The notes: generated by a model not told the origin, from the sequence alone. 64,000 bases of DNA from Spirochaetota bacterium (GCA_017302015.1 JAFLEE010000006.1:48452-112451); one strand, 5' to 3'. Positions 34,189-43,653 are shown, counted from the stretch's first letter. Numbers and translations are program-made.

Positions 34189-36171
34189 TCAGCGCGCCTT
34201 GAACAGGGCAAACGTGTCTAGTGATTGGAGAAGGCCGCCCCCTTTTTGGGGCGAAAACTTGGCCCCATCGCTGGCGACCAAATCCCAAGTTTCAACGCTC
34301 TCCAAGGGAACGTCTAAGGGGTCCATCGCCAGATTGAGGTTTAACACCAGCGCAAACGTGCCCTGGGTGGCGGTGCGGAAGACGCGGGAATAGACAGCGG
34401 GACCTCCCTTTGCCAGGAGGCTCGCACGGGGCGCCGATGCCAGGAAGGCCGTGATCTCTTGTTTCCATGCCTCGGGCTCCGAAGCATGGCGCACCACCGT
34501 GAGTTTTCCGGACCCGAAAGTCACCGCGACGCCGTTCGGGGCATCGCGTAGTTCTACGGGAAGATTCGGCGTGGGATAAGTGCCGGTCCATGGGTTCGGT
34601 GAAAGGTACAAAATCTGGCCGCCATCCCGGAGGTACTGCAAAAGCGCTGTGAGGAAGCCGCTATGGCCGTCGGGATCGACGGGGAACATGCCGTCGACAA
34701 GCACCAGACGGGGGCAGATGGTGCTCCAGCGCCCCGGCTGGAGGGAGGTGATCATGCGGAAATCGATGCCCTCGCTGTAGAGCCACTTGGCGATGGGGCT
34801 GAAGAAAGCCCGATTCGTCGTGAATATTTCATCCACCGCCTGATCGCTTAAAAGGAGCACGGGGTCGCTGGCCCGCTCGCGCATGAACCCATCGAAACTT
34901 TTGAAGGTCGCATAGGTTTCCTTCATGGCCTCCCCGGTGCTCTTCATTTTTCGATCGGCCGTGACCATGCCGTAAAAACACTCTTTTTCGGTTCCCGGGT
35001 CGTTATTGGCTTGCCCGTTCTTATACCACTCGTCGCAGAAAGCGAACGTAAAAATCCCGAAAATTTCGGGATGGAAGGCGCAGAGCCAGAGTCCTTGGCG
35101 CGTCAGGCGGCCGAACTCCTGCTCGGAGCGACCCAGCGTCGCGAATCCCGTTTCGGTGACCAGGGCCGGCCTGCTCGGGCCGATGAGGCGGGCCAGGCGG
35201 ATGGCGTAGTCGCCCCAATCTTTTCCCCAGCTGAAATAAAGATTCTCGCCCTGAACTTCCTGGAACGAGAAATCGCCGTCTTCGCAGGCCAGATCCCAGC
35301 GAGAAAGAAGCCTCGCATAAGAAACCGGGGTGCGCGTATCGACGCTGCGGATGCCCTCGTAGCCCGCGCGCAGGAAACGCCCGAAGCTGGCGCGCAAAAA
35401 CATGGCGTATTCATAGCCCAGGATCTTTGAGTCGACCCCTTTCCGGGGGAACCCCACGTCGCCGAAGGAGGTCCAGGATGCCCCCGTCGCCTGATTGAGA
35501 CCCTCGATATTGTGGAAGCGCGCTTCGAGCCATGACCGGTACGCGCCCAGGGTGGTCGGATCGCAACAACCATAGTCCCAAACCTTGGGCTCCCTTTGGC
35601 CAATGGTGGTGTATTCATTCCCGAGCAGGTAGGCGAAGGGCGCTTGCCGCGTTTGATGCGCCGACGCCAGCGCGGCCCCGTCGGAATAAATCCTCGAGGT
35701 CGCCCGGGGGTCCGTCCATACCAGCGACTTTGAAATCTTCCCGCTAAGGTATTCGGATTTTGGCTGGGAGAGATTTTGAACCTGGGGAAGACCCGCGAGA
35801 TTGAATTCATCGAGGTCCTTCATGAAATTGGGGTCCATTCCCTTCCAGGTTCGCAGGGCGTTCACGTTCATGTTGGTCACGAGACCCAGGTCGGCGATCT
35901 GCTGTTCCCGGGTGCGATTCCAACCCATGGTGGCGTGCCAGGGACTCCATCCCAATCCGCGGTAGAAACGACTCTGGCCACTTCGGTTCGTGAATCCGCG
36001 GAAGATCGCGAGCGGCTTGGGGTCAAAAGTCCCCACGTGCTCCTCGGAATCTGTAGGGACCGCGTAGCCCGATGGCGAAATGACGGCAAGGAGCGCCAAC
36101 CCGCTCAGGAGAGGGAACCTCGCGCCGGCGCCCAGGGGGTTAAAACTCGTTGCTTTAGCGATGCTCATCAT
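34189..36171 (-). CDS. secreted GH42-like (clan GH-A) glycosidase
   Basis: The 660-residue protein has an N-terminal hydrophobic export segment (about 19-37). A TIM barrel follows with acid/base Glu186 (YLLGNEYTT) and nucleophile Glu340 (ALVTETGFATLG), the layout of GH42-type beta-galactosidases. A flavodoxin-like region with a trimerisation-domain look (about 440-560) and a C-terminal beta domain come next. It is the third gene of a leftward operon with the GH5 and esterase genes and lies 62 bases after GH5. A beta-galactosidase-type activity on an exported glycan is likely but not proven. Confidence 0.75.
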   Translation of the reverse strand: MMSIAKATSFNPLGAGARFPLLSGLALLAVISPSGYAVPTDSEEHVGTFDPKPLAIFRGFTNRSGQSRFYRGLGWSPWHATMGWNRTREQQIADLGLVTNMNVNALRTWKGMDPNFMKDLDEFNLAGLPQVQNLSQPKSEYLSGKISKSLVWTDPRATSRIYSDGAALASAHQTRQAPFAYLLGNEYTTIGQREPKVWDYGCCDPTTLGAYRSWLEARFHNIEGLNQATGASWTSFGDVGFPRKGVDSKILGYEYAMFLRASFGRFLRAGYEGIRSVDTRTPVSYARLLSRWDLACEDGDFSFQEVQGENLYFSWGKDWGDYAIRLARLIGPSRPALVTETGFATLGRSEQEFGRLTRQGLWLCAFHPEIFGIFTFAFCDEWYKNGQANNDPGTEKECFYGMVTADRKMKSTGEAMKETYATFKSFDGFMRERASDPVLLLSDQAVDEIFTTNRAFFSPIAKWLYSEGIDFRMITSLQPGRWSTICPRLVLVDGMFPVDPDGHSGFLTALLQYLRDGGQILYLSPNPWTGTYPTPNLPVELRDAPNGVAVTFGSGKLTVVRHASEPEAWKQEITAFLASAPRASLLAKGGPAVYSRVFRTATQGTFALVLNLNLAMDPLDVPLESVETWDLVASDGAKFSPQKGGGLLQSLDTFALFKAR

Positions 36172-36233
36172 CGGCTTTTCTCCGGAGATCCGTTAGGGAT
36201 CTTGATCGACGCGTTTCAAACGAGGCGAGGGCA

Positions 36234-37364
36234 CTACCGAGACGCCCACCGCTTCAGCAGGTATTGGAAGACCGGGGAAAACTCGTAGGACCCATTGATC
36301 ACACGCAGCCCCTCGGGCATATACGGGTTGAGGCCCCAGCACCAATAGACGCCGCCGAGGAAACCGGCGCCGCGAAAACCGTCGAGGAAGGCGTCGACGT
36401 CGTTTTGGAAGGGATACTCGCTCATGCGTCGTTTTTCGGTAAGCCCCACGCCGAACTCGCCCATGAGAAGCGGCAGCCCCCAGCCGGCGGCGACCGCCTT
36501 GAAAAGACTCAATTGTTGGCTCCCCCAATTGTTCCCCACGGGGGCGGCGTAGAGGTGGGGCGCGTAGATCAGGTTTCCAATGCCCTTCGGAACGATCTTG
36601 ATCTCGTTCTCCGGGGTCCGGTCGCGTCCGCTTTTCAGCGGACCCGTGGGATACGACATGTCGAAGAACAGCGTTTTTCCGGTGCGGGCGCGGAGGCCCG
36701 CGGCGAGGAAAGTATGGAAGGCGCCTAATTTTTCAAACTGGGCGTAGTCGAGGATGTGGGGTTCATTGAGGATCTCATAGCCGAAGACCGTCGCCATGCC
36801 GTCCACCTGCTCGACGACCTTGAGTTGAAGATCGAGGATGAGTTGCCAGACGGTTTTCCCGTCCTGGGTGATGGCGTTGTTCCAGAGGTCCTCGTAGAAG
36901 GGCGACTGCGTTTCGTCCCGGGTGCCCTTGTTCGGGTACGCCTTCATCAGGCGGCTCGGGAAGCCTCCCCCGCGCGGTTTGAAATCCCAAAAACTCGTGG
37001 TCTCCCACTGGAAAAAGGTGAAAATAACGCGAACCTGGTGTTTTGCCGAGAGCGCGGCGATTTCCCTGAGGGCCGCCAGGAAGCGGGCGGGGTTTTTTTC
37101 GTAGCTTTCCCAGTAGTAGCCGACCCGCGCGGTGTTGATGCCGCTTTCGGCCATCAGGCGGAAGCTGCGGGGCAGCCAATCGGCCGGTTCATCGTCGATG
37201 CCTTTGCGATCCCCTTGCTCCCGGTCCAAAAGCGCGGCGCAGGAAAAATTAACCCCGCGCAATGACGCCACCGGGATGGGGTTGCTTTGGGCCAGCAACA
37301 GACCGGCGAGGACCAGGCCCAGGAAACCGATTTTAATGAGTTGGATAAACGTTTGGCTTTTCAT
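36234..37364 (-). CDS. GH5-family endoglycanase-like enzyme, secreted
   Basis: The ATG at 37364 has GGGAGG four bases upstream and opens a signal peptide (IKIGFLGLVLAGLLLAQ). The 376-residue product is a single GH5 barrel. It has acid/base Glu201 in GYEILNEPHI, the conserved HLY segment in YAPHLYAAPV and nucleophile Glu303 in LLMGEFGVG. GH5 enzymes cleave beta-linked glucans, mannans or related chains. It lies 24 bases after the esterase gene, so the two share a transcript controlled from the 38170-38245 region. Confidence 0.88.
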   Translation of the reverse strand: MKSQTFIQLIKIGFLGLVLAGLLLAQSNPIPVASLRGVNFSCAALLDREQGDRKGIDDEPADWLPRSFRLMAESGINTARVGYYWESYEKNPARFLAALREIAALSAKHQVRVIFTFFQWETTSFWDFKPRGGGFPSRLMKAYPNKGTRDETQSPFYEDLWNNAITQDGKTVWQLILDLQLKVVEQVDGMATVFGYEILNEPHILDYAQFEKLGAFHTFLAAGLRARTGKTLFFDMSYPTGPLKSGRDRTPENEIKIVPKGIGNLIYAPHLYAAPVGNNWGSQQLSLFKAVAAGWGLPLLMGEFGVGLTEKRRMSEYPFQNDVDAFLDGFRGAGFLGGVYWCWGLNPYMPEGLRVINGSYEFSPVFQYLLKRWASR

Positions 37365-37388
37365 GAACCCTCCCAAGGAATCCTCCTT

Positions 37389-38168
37389 TCACTTCTTGCG
37401 CTGGGCGAAAAGCCATTCCCACATGGCCGGTTCGTCGCAGGCTTTCGTCCAACTATCGTGCCCGGTGGCTGGAAACTCGGTGTATTTCACGGTGCCGCCC
37501 GCCTTCGAGACGGCGGCCGTGAGTTCGCGGGAATACCGGACCGGTACGTTCGGATCGTCTTCGCCGTGGAATGCCCAAACCGGCACCGCGACCATGTTCG
37601 AGGCCTCCGCCACGTCCCACGCGCCGCAAATCGGCACGGCCGCGGCGAACAGGTTGGGATGGCGGGCGATCGCTCCCCAGGTTCCCACCCCGCCCATGGA
37701 CTGTCCGGTGATATAGATGCGCGTCGGGTCGATGGCTTCCTGTGCCATCAAGGCTTGCACGGCTTCTATGAGTATCGGGAGTTTCTCTGGGGGGTTCTCC
37801 GGGCGCCCAGGCCGTTTGAGGGAGGCCGTATGGGCCCAAACGGCCGGCGGGTCGCATTCACCCGCCAGGATGTAGACGGGGTACTGTTCGCGCATCGAAG
37901 CGCGCGAGAGGATCCGGCACGCGCGGGCTTCCCCGCTTCCCCTCCCGTGCATCGCGATGAGCAAGGGGTATTTCTCGCCCGCCTTGACGGCCAGGGGGGC
38001 CAACCAGCCGTATTTCATTTCGCCCCCACCGGGACTCCGATACGCCCGCGTTTCGAAGGAATAGGGGTAGTGCGTGCTGCGAAGCGTGATGGGTTTTTGT
38101 TGCGCCGCCCCATCGTCGGCATGGCTGAGGACCATCAGGGTGGCGATGAGCAATATGATTTCGAACAT
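37389..38168 (-). CDS. secreted alpha/beta-hydrolase esterase (PHB-depolymerase/feruloyl-esterase-like)
   Basis: The 259-residue product has a short signal peptide and an alpha/beta-hydrolase fold. The nucleophile is Ser157 in GQSMGG, the acid lies in FHGEDDPNVP (Asp204 or Asp205) and the base is His237 in TGHDSW. The oxyanion segment is IAMHGRG. This pattern is typical of esterase-D/PHB-depolymerase-like enzymes that strip acyl or feruloyl groups from glycans. It heads the esterase-GH5-GH42-like operon. Its start codon is 13 bases from a perfect inverted repeat, so regulation by the divergent GntR/LacI protein is likely. Confidence 0.82.
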   Translation of the reverse strand: MFEIILLIATLMVLSHADDGAAQQKPITLRSTHYPYSFETRAYRSPGGGEMKYGWLAPLAVKAGEKYPLLIAMHGRGSGEARACRILSRASMREQYPVYILAGECDPPAVWAHTASLKRPGRPENPPEKLPILIEAVQALMAQEAIDPTRIYITGQSMGGVGTWGAIARHPNLFAAAVPICGAWDVAEASNMVAVPVWAFHGEDDPNVPVRYSRELTAAVSKAGGTVKYTEFPATGHDSWTKACDEPAMWEWLFAQRKK

Positions 38169-38180
38169 AAAAAGATACCA

Positions 38181-38197
38181 GTAATCATTTTGATTAC
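38181..38197. promoter_or_regulatory. perfect inverted-repeat operator between the esterase operon and its regulator
   Basis: GTAATCA-TTT-TGATTAC is a perfect 7-3-7 inverted repeat in an AT-rich 77-base divergent region. It is 13 bases from the esterase start and 48 from the regulator start. The symmetry suits the winged HTH of a GntR-type dimer. Confidence 0.7.
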
Positions 38198-38245
38198 TTA
38201 AATTATCCGTAAAAAAATCTGATAAGTCAATAAAAATGAGGTCAA

Positions 38246-39370
38246 ATGAAGTATAATAGGTACCGGTATCTTCCCATGTTGCCCGAAAAACGCACTTTCA
38301 CCGCCCTCTATCTGCACCTCGCCGAACTGCTTAAGGGCGAATTCCTGCGGGGCCGCTACACGTCCGATCGTCCGCTACCTTCCGAACGGGAACTCACTCT
38401 CAAGCACAAGGTCAGCCGGCGCACGGTGCGACACGCCATCGAACTTCTCAAAGCGGAAGGTCTGGTATCGAGTTCCGCTGGCAAGGGGAATTTCTTCCGC
38501 GCCGTTCCCGGTTCCAAGACTCCCGCTAAAGTGATCGGGATCATCCTTCACACGAATGCCGGAAACCCGTTCCAATTGCCTTTTTTCGGGCCGCTATTGG
38601 AAGCGTTCACGCTCGTCTGCGAACCCCTCGGCTACGCCACGCGATTCGCCTTCCTCGGTGGCCAGGATGCGGAACGAGGCACGGAGGCGATCTTGGCCGC
38701 CGCCGCCCGCAGAGAAATCGCCGGATTGATCCTCATCGCCACGCTTCCCGCCTCCATCCTTGAGAAGATCCAACAATCCGGGGTGCCGTGCGTCTCGGTA
38801 CCCAATTTTCCTGGCATCCCGATCGGACCCGTGGTGTCCTTCGATGCCCTCGCTGGACAACGCGCGCTGACCGAATGGGTACTCCGAAAAGGCCATCGCC
38901 AATTGGGTTACATCCATGGGCGCCTGGAAACCTCGACGATGTCTGAAAAATTAGACGGGTTTCGCCTCGCGGCCGCGGCGGCGGGGGTGCTCTCGGAGGC
39001 GCGCATCTGCGGTCCGGCGGCTTGGGTCGAAGAGGGCGAAGCTTGCGCGGGGAAACTCCTCGATGGCGAAGATCGGCCCTCGGTGATCCTTTGCGCCAAT
39101 GACCACGTCGCGTTGGGGGCCTACCGTGCGGCGAAAAAACGCGGCTTGCGCGTGCCCCGAGACCTGTCACTCACGGGGTTCGATGACGCGACGGATGCGG
39201 CCACCCAAGAACTTGACCTCTGCACCGTGGCCATCCCGCTGCGCGAGATCGGCATGGCGGCCGCCGAAAAACTAATGGCCCTTTCGGCTGGCGGTGGCAA
39301 ACCCACCGTCACCAAATTGCTTTTCCCGGTCCAAATGGTGTTGCGCACCTCGGTCAGGGAACTCGCATGA
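38246..39370 (+). CDS. GntR-HTH/LacI-sensor hybrid transcriptional regulator (AraR-like)
   Basis: The ATG at 38246 is preceded by GAGG at good spacing; the later ATG at 38276 has no ribosome site. Residues 20-85 form a GntR winged helix-turn-helix (LPSERELTLKHKVSRRTVRH, then IELLKAEGLV). Residues 93-374 form a periplasmic-binding-protein-like sensor as in LacI/GalR proteins (VIGIILH..., ILCANDHVALGAYRAAKKRG, LSLTGFDD). This is the AraR architecture. It probably senses a sugar released by the neighbouring glycosidases and represses the divergent operon and perhaps the downstream GH2 gene. Confidence 0.9.
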   Translation: MKYNRYRYLPMLPEKRTFTALYLHLAELLKGEFLRGRYTSDRPLPSERELTLKHKVSRRTVRHAIELLKAEGLVSSSAGKGNFFRAVPGSKTPAKVIGIILHTNAGNPFQLPFFGPLLEAFTLVCEPLGYATRFAFLGGQDAERGTEAILAAAARREIAGLILIATLPASILEKIQQSGVPCVSVPNFPGIPIGPVVSFDALAGQRALTEWVLRKGHRQLGYIHGRLETSTMSEKLDGFRLAAAAAGVLSEARICGPAAWVEEGEACAGKLLDGEDRPSVILCANDHVALGAYRAAKKRGLRVPRDLSLTGFDDATDAATQELDLCTVAIPLREIGMAAAEKLMALSAGGGKPTVTKLLFPVQMVLRTSVRELA

Positions 39371-39434
39371 ATCTGGCGAGACGCGCGCCGACTTGGAGAC
39401 GAGTTCGACTCCAAACGATTCCAGGAGGATGCTC

Positions 39435-42266
39435 TTGAACAAACAGGAAACGAGCGACCAGGGACCCGTAATAGTGTCTTTGGCCGGCGAATGGCAATTG
39501 CGCATGGATCCCAGTTCCATCGGGGCGCAGCGAAGCTGGTTCGGCGAAACGTTTTCGGGCGACCCCGCGTCGCTTCCCGGTACGGTCGACAGCAACCCGC
39601 GCCAGCCGCCCGCGCGATTCGGCGACCTCAAGGGGTTCGCGCAGGTCTATCCGTACCGGGGGGGCGTCTGGTACCAGCAGGAATTGGAGATTCCCGCCGC
39701 GTGGATCGGGAAGCATCTCACGCTCTTTCTCGAGCGCTGCCAATGGGAAACGGCCGTCTGGGTGGATGGCGTTTGCGCGGGTACGCGCAATAGCCTGGTG
39801 GCGCCCCATCTGTATGATTTGGGCGATGCCCTGCCCGCCGGGCGGCATCGGATCACGATCATGGTGGATAACGCCAATCGCCGCACGGGAACGGAAATCG
39901 GGCCCGATAATCTGGTCAAACACCTCGACCTGACCACCGAGGTCAAGGAGAGCGCCAAACTCAATTGCTGCGGCCACCAGGTTTGGCCGCACCCCTGGAA
40001 CGGCATCCTCGGCCGGATCGAACTCCGGGTGAACGGGCCGCGATGGATCGGGGCGGTCGATGCGTATCCCGACCTCGCCGAAAATGCGGTGCGCCTCCGC
40101 GTCAAGGTCGCCAACCCGAGCGGGGTCCGGGGCGTCGTCACGCTCCGCGCCGAGTGCGCTCCATGCCGCGGGGCCGACGACGCGGAGCGCGTGAGAGCCG
40201 AATGGCCCATCACGCTCTCAGGGGGGGCGGAGCAGATCTTCGAAGAACGCTTGAGTTTCGCGGCCCCGGTGCGGCGATGGGACGAGTTCTCCCCGGAACT
40301 CTACGAAATGACCGTTCGTTTGGATGGCGAGGATTCCAGGCGCATACGATTCGGCATGCGGGAACTTAAGACCGAGGGGATCTGCCTCGTGCTCAACGGC
40401 CGTCCCCTTTCCCTCCGGGGCACCCTGGAGGATTTCATCTTTCCCCTCACCGGTCATCCGCCGATGGACATCGCCTCATGGAAAAAAGTATTGGCCACCG
40501 CCCAATCCTACGGGCTCAATTTCTTCCGCTTCCACACCTGCTGCCCCCCGGAGGCGGCGTTCGAGGCGGCCGATGAGATGGGCTTTTATTTCCAGGTCGA
40601 ACTTCCGGGTACCTCGTGCCCCAGCAAGGATGAAGGCGACGCGGTGGAGCACTTCCTTTCCGCCGAACTCTCGCGGATCCTGGAACATTACGGGAACCAT
40701 CCGTCGATGCTCACGGTCTCCATGGGAAACGAGCAGCTCGTCGCCCTCGGCCAACCGGCCTTCCTCGAAAGGCATCGGGAGGTGCTCGCCCGCAAGGTGC
40801 GAAGCGGCCGGACGCAGGATCCCCGCCACCTCTATACCTCCACCTCCCATCCGTGGGGGCCCGACCGTGTCGATGATTTCTTCGTCAGCGCTTGGCCGGT
40901 CGTGGGAAAGGAGCCCCTTTGCGGCATCCAATGGGGCGGCGGGCGCGTGATCGAATGCTCGCGCTTCAATACCCGCGCCCCCGAAACCTGCTTCGATTAT
41001 GGGCCCGCCCTGCGGGGCCTGGACCGGCCCCTGATCACCCACGAAGTGGGCCAATGGGCCGTGTACCCCGACCTGCGCGAGATCAGCCGCTACCACGGCG
41101 CCCAGCGCGCGTTCAATTTTGAGATCATCCGCGAGCGCCTTCGGGAAAAGGGCCTTTTGGAATGGGCCGCCGATTTCACCCGGGCCTCGGGCATGCTCGC
41201 CCTGCTCCTTTATCGCGAAGAGATCGAATCGGCGCTGCGCACCCGGGAAGTCAGCGGGTTCATGCTCCTCGACCTCCATGATTACCCCGGGCAGGGTACC
41301 TCGACCGTGGGAATCCTAAGCGCACTGTGGGAATCCAAGGGCTTGACTACCCCCGCGGCATTCAGGGCCTTCTGCGGCCCGTCGGTTCTATTGGCCCGCC
41401 TGGCCAAGCGCGTATGGACCCGGGGCGAGCGTTTGGAGGCGAAGATCGAACTGTCGCATTACGGCAAAGGAACCCTCGCGGGAGCATGCAACTGGAGCCT
41501 CGTGGGCGATGACGGCGCCCAATACGCCCGGGGAAGCCTGCCCGACCGTGAGGTGCCCCCATCGGCCCTCACCGAACTGGGGGTGGTTTCCCTCGACTTG
41601 AAACCGGTGCCGACGCCGATGCGCGTCCGCCTCCGAGTCGAACTCCCCGGCATCCCGGCGAACGCGTGGGACCTGTGGGTGTATGGGAACGAGCCGGCCG
41701 CCCCGGTTCCCCAAGGCGTGACGCTCGCCACGGCTTGGGACGAAGGATTGAAGGCCACGCTACGAAGCGGAGGATGCGTCGTCCTCGTGGTCAGCGGTGA
41801 TCATTTGAAGGAGCCCATCCCCGGCACCTTTACCCCGGTCTTCTGGAACGTCCAGATGAAGCACCTGCAGGTATCGAAAACCATGGGGCTCCTTTGCGAC
41901 CCGGCGCACCCCGCGCTGGCCGAGTTTCCCACCGATTTCCATTCCAATTGGCAATGGTGGGACCCCGTGATGAAGGGGTGCGCCATGCGCGTTGACGGCC
42001 TTCCGCCTGCGCTGAGGCCCATCGTGCACGTGGTGGACTCGTTCACCGAGAATCGCCGACTCGCCATGATCTTCGAGGCGAGGGTGGGGGGAGGACGCCT
42101 ACTCGTTTGCTCCACCGATATCCTCCACGACCTCGACCAGCGGCCCGTGGCGCGCCAATTGCGGATGAGCTTGCTCCACTACGCGGCTGGGCCCTTGTTC
42201 CAGCCGGATGTTCCGGTGACGGAAGGGGAACTCGACGCCCTTTTCTCCGCTTCCCGTTCTTCGTGA
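39435..42266 (+). CDS. GH2-family glycosidase (beta-galactosidase/glucuronidase-like)
   Basis: AGGAGG at 39423-39428 abuts the ATG at 39429 but is six bases from the TTG at 39435, so the TTG is preferred. The 943-residue product has a GH2 sugar-binding jelly roll (GGVWYQQELEIP, RCQWETAVWVDG), an Ig-like domain and a TIM barrel. The barrel has acid/base Glu433 (MGNEQL) and nucleophile Glu537 (LITHEVGQW). A C-terminal beta region follows. There is no signal peptide, so it probably acts in the cytoplasm on imported fragments. It lies 64 bases after the GntR/LacI gene. Confidence 0.87.
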   Translation: MNKQETSDQGPVIVSLAGEWQLRMDPSSIGAQRSWFGETFSGDPASLPGTVDSNPRQPPARFGDLKGFAQVYPYRGGVWYQQELEIPAAWIGKHLTLFLERCQWETAVWVDGVCAGTRNSLVAPHLYDLGDALPAGRHRITIMVDNANRRTGTEIGPDNLVKHLDLTTEVKESAKLNCCGHQVWPHPWNGILGRIELRVNGPRWIGAVDAYPDLAENAVRLRVKVANPSGVRGVVTLRAECAPCRGADDAERVRAEWPITLSGGAEQIFEERLSFAAPVRRWDEFSPELYEMTVRLDGEDSRRIRFGMRELKTEGICLVLNGRPLSLRGTLEDFIFPLTGHPPMDIASWKKVLATAQSYGLNFFRFHTCCPPEAAFEAADEMGFYFQVELPGTSCPSKDEGDAVEHFLSAELSRILEHYGNHPSMLTVSMGNEQLVALGQPAFLERHREVLARKVRSGRTQDPRHLYTSTSHPWGPDRVDDFFVSAWPVVGKEPLCGIQWGGGRVIECSRFNTRAPETCFDYGPALRGLDRPLITHEVGQWAVYPDLREISRYHGAQRAFNFEIIRERLREKGLLEWAADFTRASGMLALLLYREEIESALRTREVSGFMLLDLHDYPGQGTSTVGILSALWESKGLTTPAAFRAFCGPSVLLARLAKRVWTRGERLEAKIELSHYGKGTLAGACNWSLVGDDGAQYARGSLPDREVPPSALTELGVVSLDLKPVPTPMRVRLRVELPGIPANAWDLWVYGNEPAAPVPQGVTLATAWDEGLKATLRSGGCVVLVVSGDHLKEPIPGTFTPVFWNVQMKHLQVSKTMGLLCDPAHPALAEFPTDFHSNWQWWDPVMKGCAMRVDGLPPALRPIVHVVDSFTENRRLAMIFEARVGGGRLLVCSTDILHDLDQRPVARQLRMSLLHYAAGPLFQPDVPVTEGELDALFSASRSS

Positions 42267-42290
42267 ATGGTTCGATGGCAACGGCGCTTT

Positions 42291-42313
42291 TGATGCGAGT
42301 GTGGAGCGCATCA
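42291..42313. other. stem-loop after the GH2 gene
   Basis: TGATGCG and CGCATCA form 7-base perfect arms around nine bases, 24 bases after the GH2 stop. It has no T run. A second hairpin, CGGTGG-TCGCG-CCACCG, lies at 42395-42411. One or both may mark the 3' end of the GH2 transcript. Confidence 0.35.
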
Positions 42314-42484
42314 GGCTCTCTGCTTCATGGCAAGGCGATTTATTCCGGTGGCCTATCCAAAAGGGAAATAAGTTTTCGCCCCATAAAAGGGCCGCGGTGG
42401 TCGCGCCACCGACAAAGGTGGCCGGGGGAGGCCAAAGTCCAAGCGTTCACTGTTTAACAGGGGGGCAGGAGTTTTGGGGTTTGT

Positions 42485-42520
42485 TTGACAAGGCGGGGTT
42501 TGATTCCTATACTGAGTATA
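42485..42520 (+). promoter_or_regulatory. consensus promoter with palindrome over the -10 of the LacI-family gene
   Basis: TTGACA (42485-42490) and TATACT (42508-42513) are spaced by 17 bases. The -10 is part of the perfect 6-1-6 palindrome TATACT-G-AGTATA (42508-42520). A protein bound to it would block RNA polymerase, so autorepression by the LacI-family product is likely. Confidence 0.72.
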
Positions 42521-42537
42521 CGTTACACGTTGAACAT

Positions 42538-43653
42538 ATGCCAAAAGTCGCAAAAACCAATATCAACACGATCGCCAAGATGGCGGGCGTTTCCACCACA
42601 ACTGTGTCCAATTTCATCAATGGAACTGAAACCCTCCCCATTAGCGAAGAAAAGCGCGCGCGAATCATGCAATCGATGCGCCGGCTCAAATACCGCCCCA
42701 GTTTCGCCAGCAGCCAGCTCCGCCGCCGTACGCTCCTCCCCGGTAAGGTGGTTTTCTTTTTCGGAAGCCATCCGCAACAGAACCCCTTCCGCACGGTGCG
42801 AAATCCCATGCTCGGCGAACTCATCGTAGTCCTCGAACAGAAGGTCCGGGAGCAGCTCCGTCTTGCGCTCGTGGTTCGGCACGTCGGGGATGAAGATCTC
42901 CAAGCCGACTGGAACGAAACGCTTTCCGACGCCGAAGGCGTCATCTGCTACGGTCAACTCGACCGCGCCCTCCACGACAGTTGCCTGCGCCGAAATCTGC
43001 CCCTCGCCCTGATTTCGGACAACCCGCAGATCGCGACCCGGGGTCTCTCCGAGTTGCCTTCCGTCGATTGCGTCTTCTTCGACGCGGCCAGCCATCTTCA
43101 AATTCTCTTCGACCATCTCCGCGGCCTAGGGGCGAAGCGTTTCGTCTTCGTGAGTTCGTGGAACATCGAACGGAACCATCCGAAGGGTTTTGCCCTCGAG
43201 GCCGAGGCCAAGGTGCGGCGCTTCCGTGAACTGATGGACGCCCATCGGGACATCGGCGGCGAACTCCTCTTCCCGCCCATGCCCGAAAATGGGGACCCCC
43301 TCTTCGAGGCCCGCAATGCCTTCGATTTCCTCGGCCGCCACCAGGCCGCCCTCCGCGCAGCGGACGCGTTCATCGGACATAATGATTTCGTGGCCCAGGG
43401 GATCATCGCGGCGTTGCGCGCCGAAGGGCGAACGCCGGGCCCCGGAGCCCTCGTCTGCGGCGAGGGCGATTACCCCGAGTGCCGCCATTCAATTCCGGCT
43501 ATGACCACCGCGACCTATGACCAGGAATTTCTTTCGAACAGCGTGTGCGAGGTTCTTTCGCGCCGCATCAAGGATAATCGGCCCCGTGACGAACGGATCC
43601 TCATTCCAAGCAGGCTCATTCAACGAGAGACGACGGGGAGCGTCTTGGCGTGA
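42538..43653 (+). CDS. LacI-family transcriptional regulator
   Basis: The ATG at 42538 lies about 18 bases after the predicted transcription start and lacks a clear ribosome site, so translation may be weak. The 371-residue product starts with the LacI HTH (INTIAKMAGVSTTTVSNFIN) and hinge, then a divergent sensor domain (about 65-371) with VVFFFGSHPQQ, FVFVSSWNIERNHPKG and AFIGHNDFVAQGIIAALR. It precedes the GH5-CBM gene by 64 bases and probably controls it as well as itself. The effector is unknown, presumably an oligosaccharide. Confidence 0.9.
   Translation: MPKVAKTNINTIAKMAGVSTTTVSNFINGTETLPISEEKRARIMQSMRRLKYRPSFASSQLRRRTLLPGKVVFFFGSHPQQNPFRTVRNPMLGELIVVLEQKVREQLRLALVVRHVGDEDLQADWNETLSDAEGVICYGQLDRALHDSCLRRNLPLALISDNPQIATRGLSELPSVDCVFFDAASHLQILFDHLRGLGAKRFVFVSSWNIERNHPKGFALEAEAKVRRFRELMDAHRDIGGELLFPPMPENGDPLFEARNAFDFLGRHQAALRAADAFIGHNDFVAQGIIAALRAEGRTPGPGALVCGEGDYPECRHSIPAMTTATYDQEFLSNSVCEVLSRRIKDNRPRDERILIPSRLIQRETTGSVLA

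Noticed and set aside
38252-38257. Perfect TATAAT as -10 box of the GntR/LacI gene
   Set aside because: It lies inside the first codons after a good ribosome site and ATG at 38246, and no -35 box matches 17 bases upstream.
42301-42537. N-terminal extension of the LacI-family protein from 42301
   Set aside because: The extension runs through the consensus promoter and has no homology to the family; the HTH begins right after the ATG at 42538.
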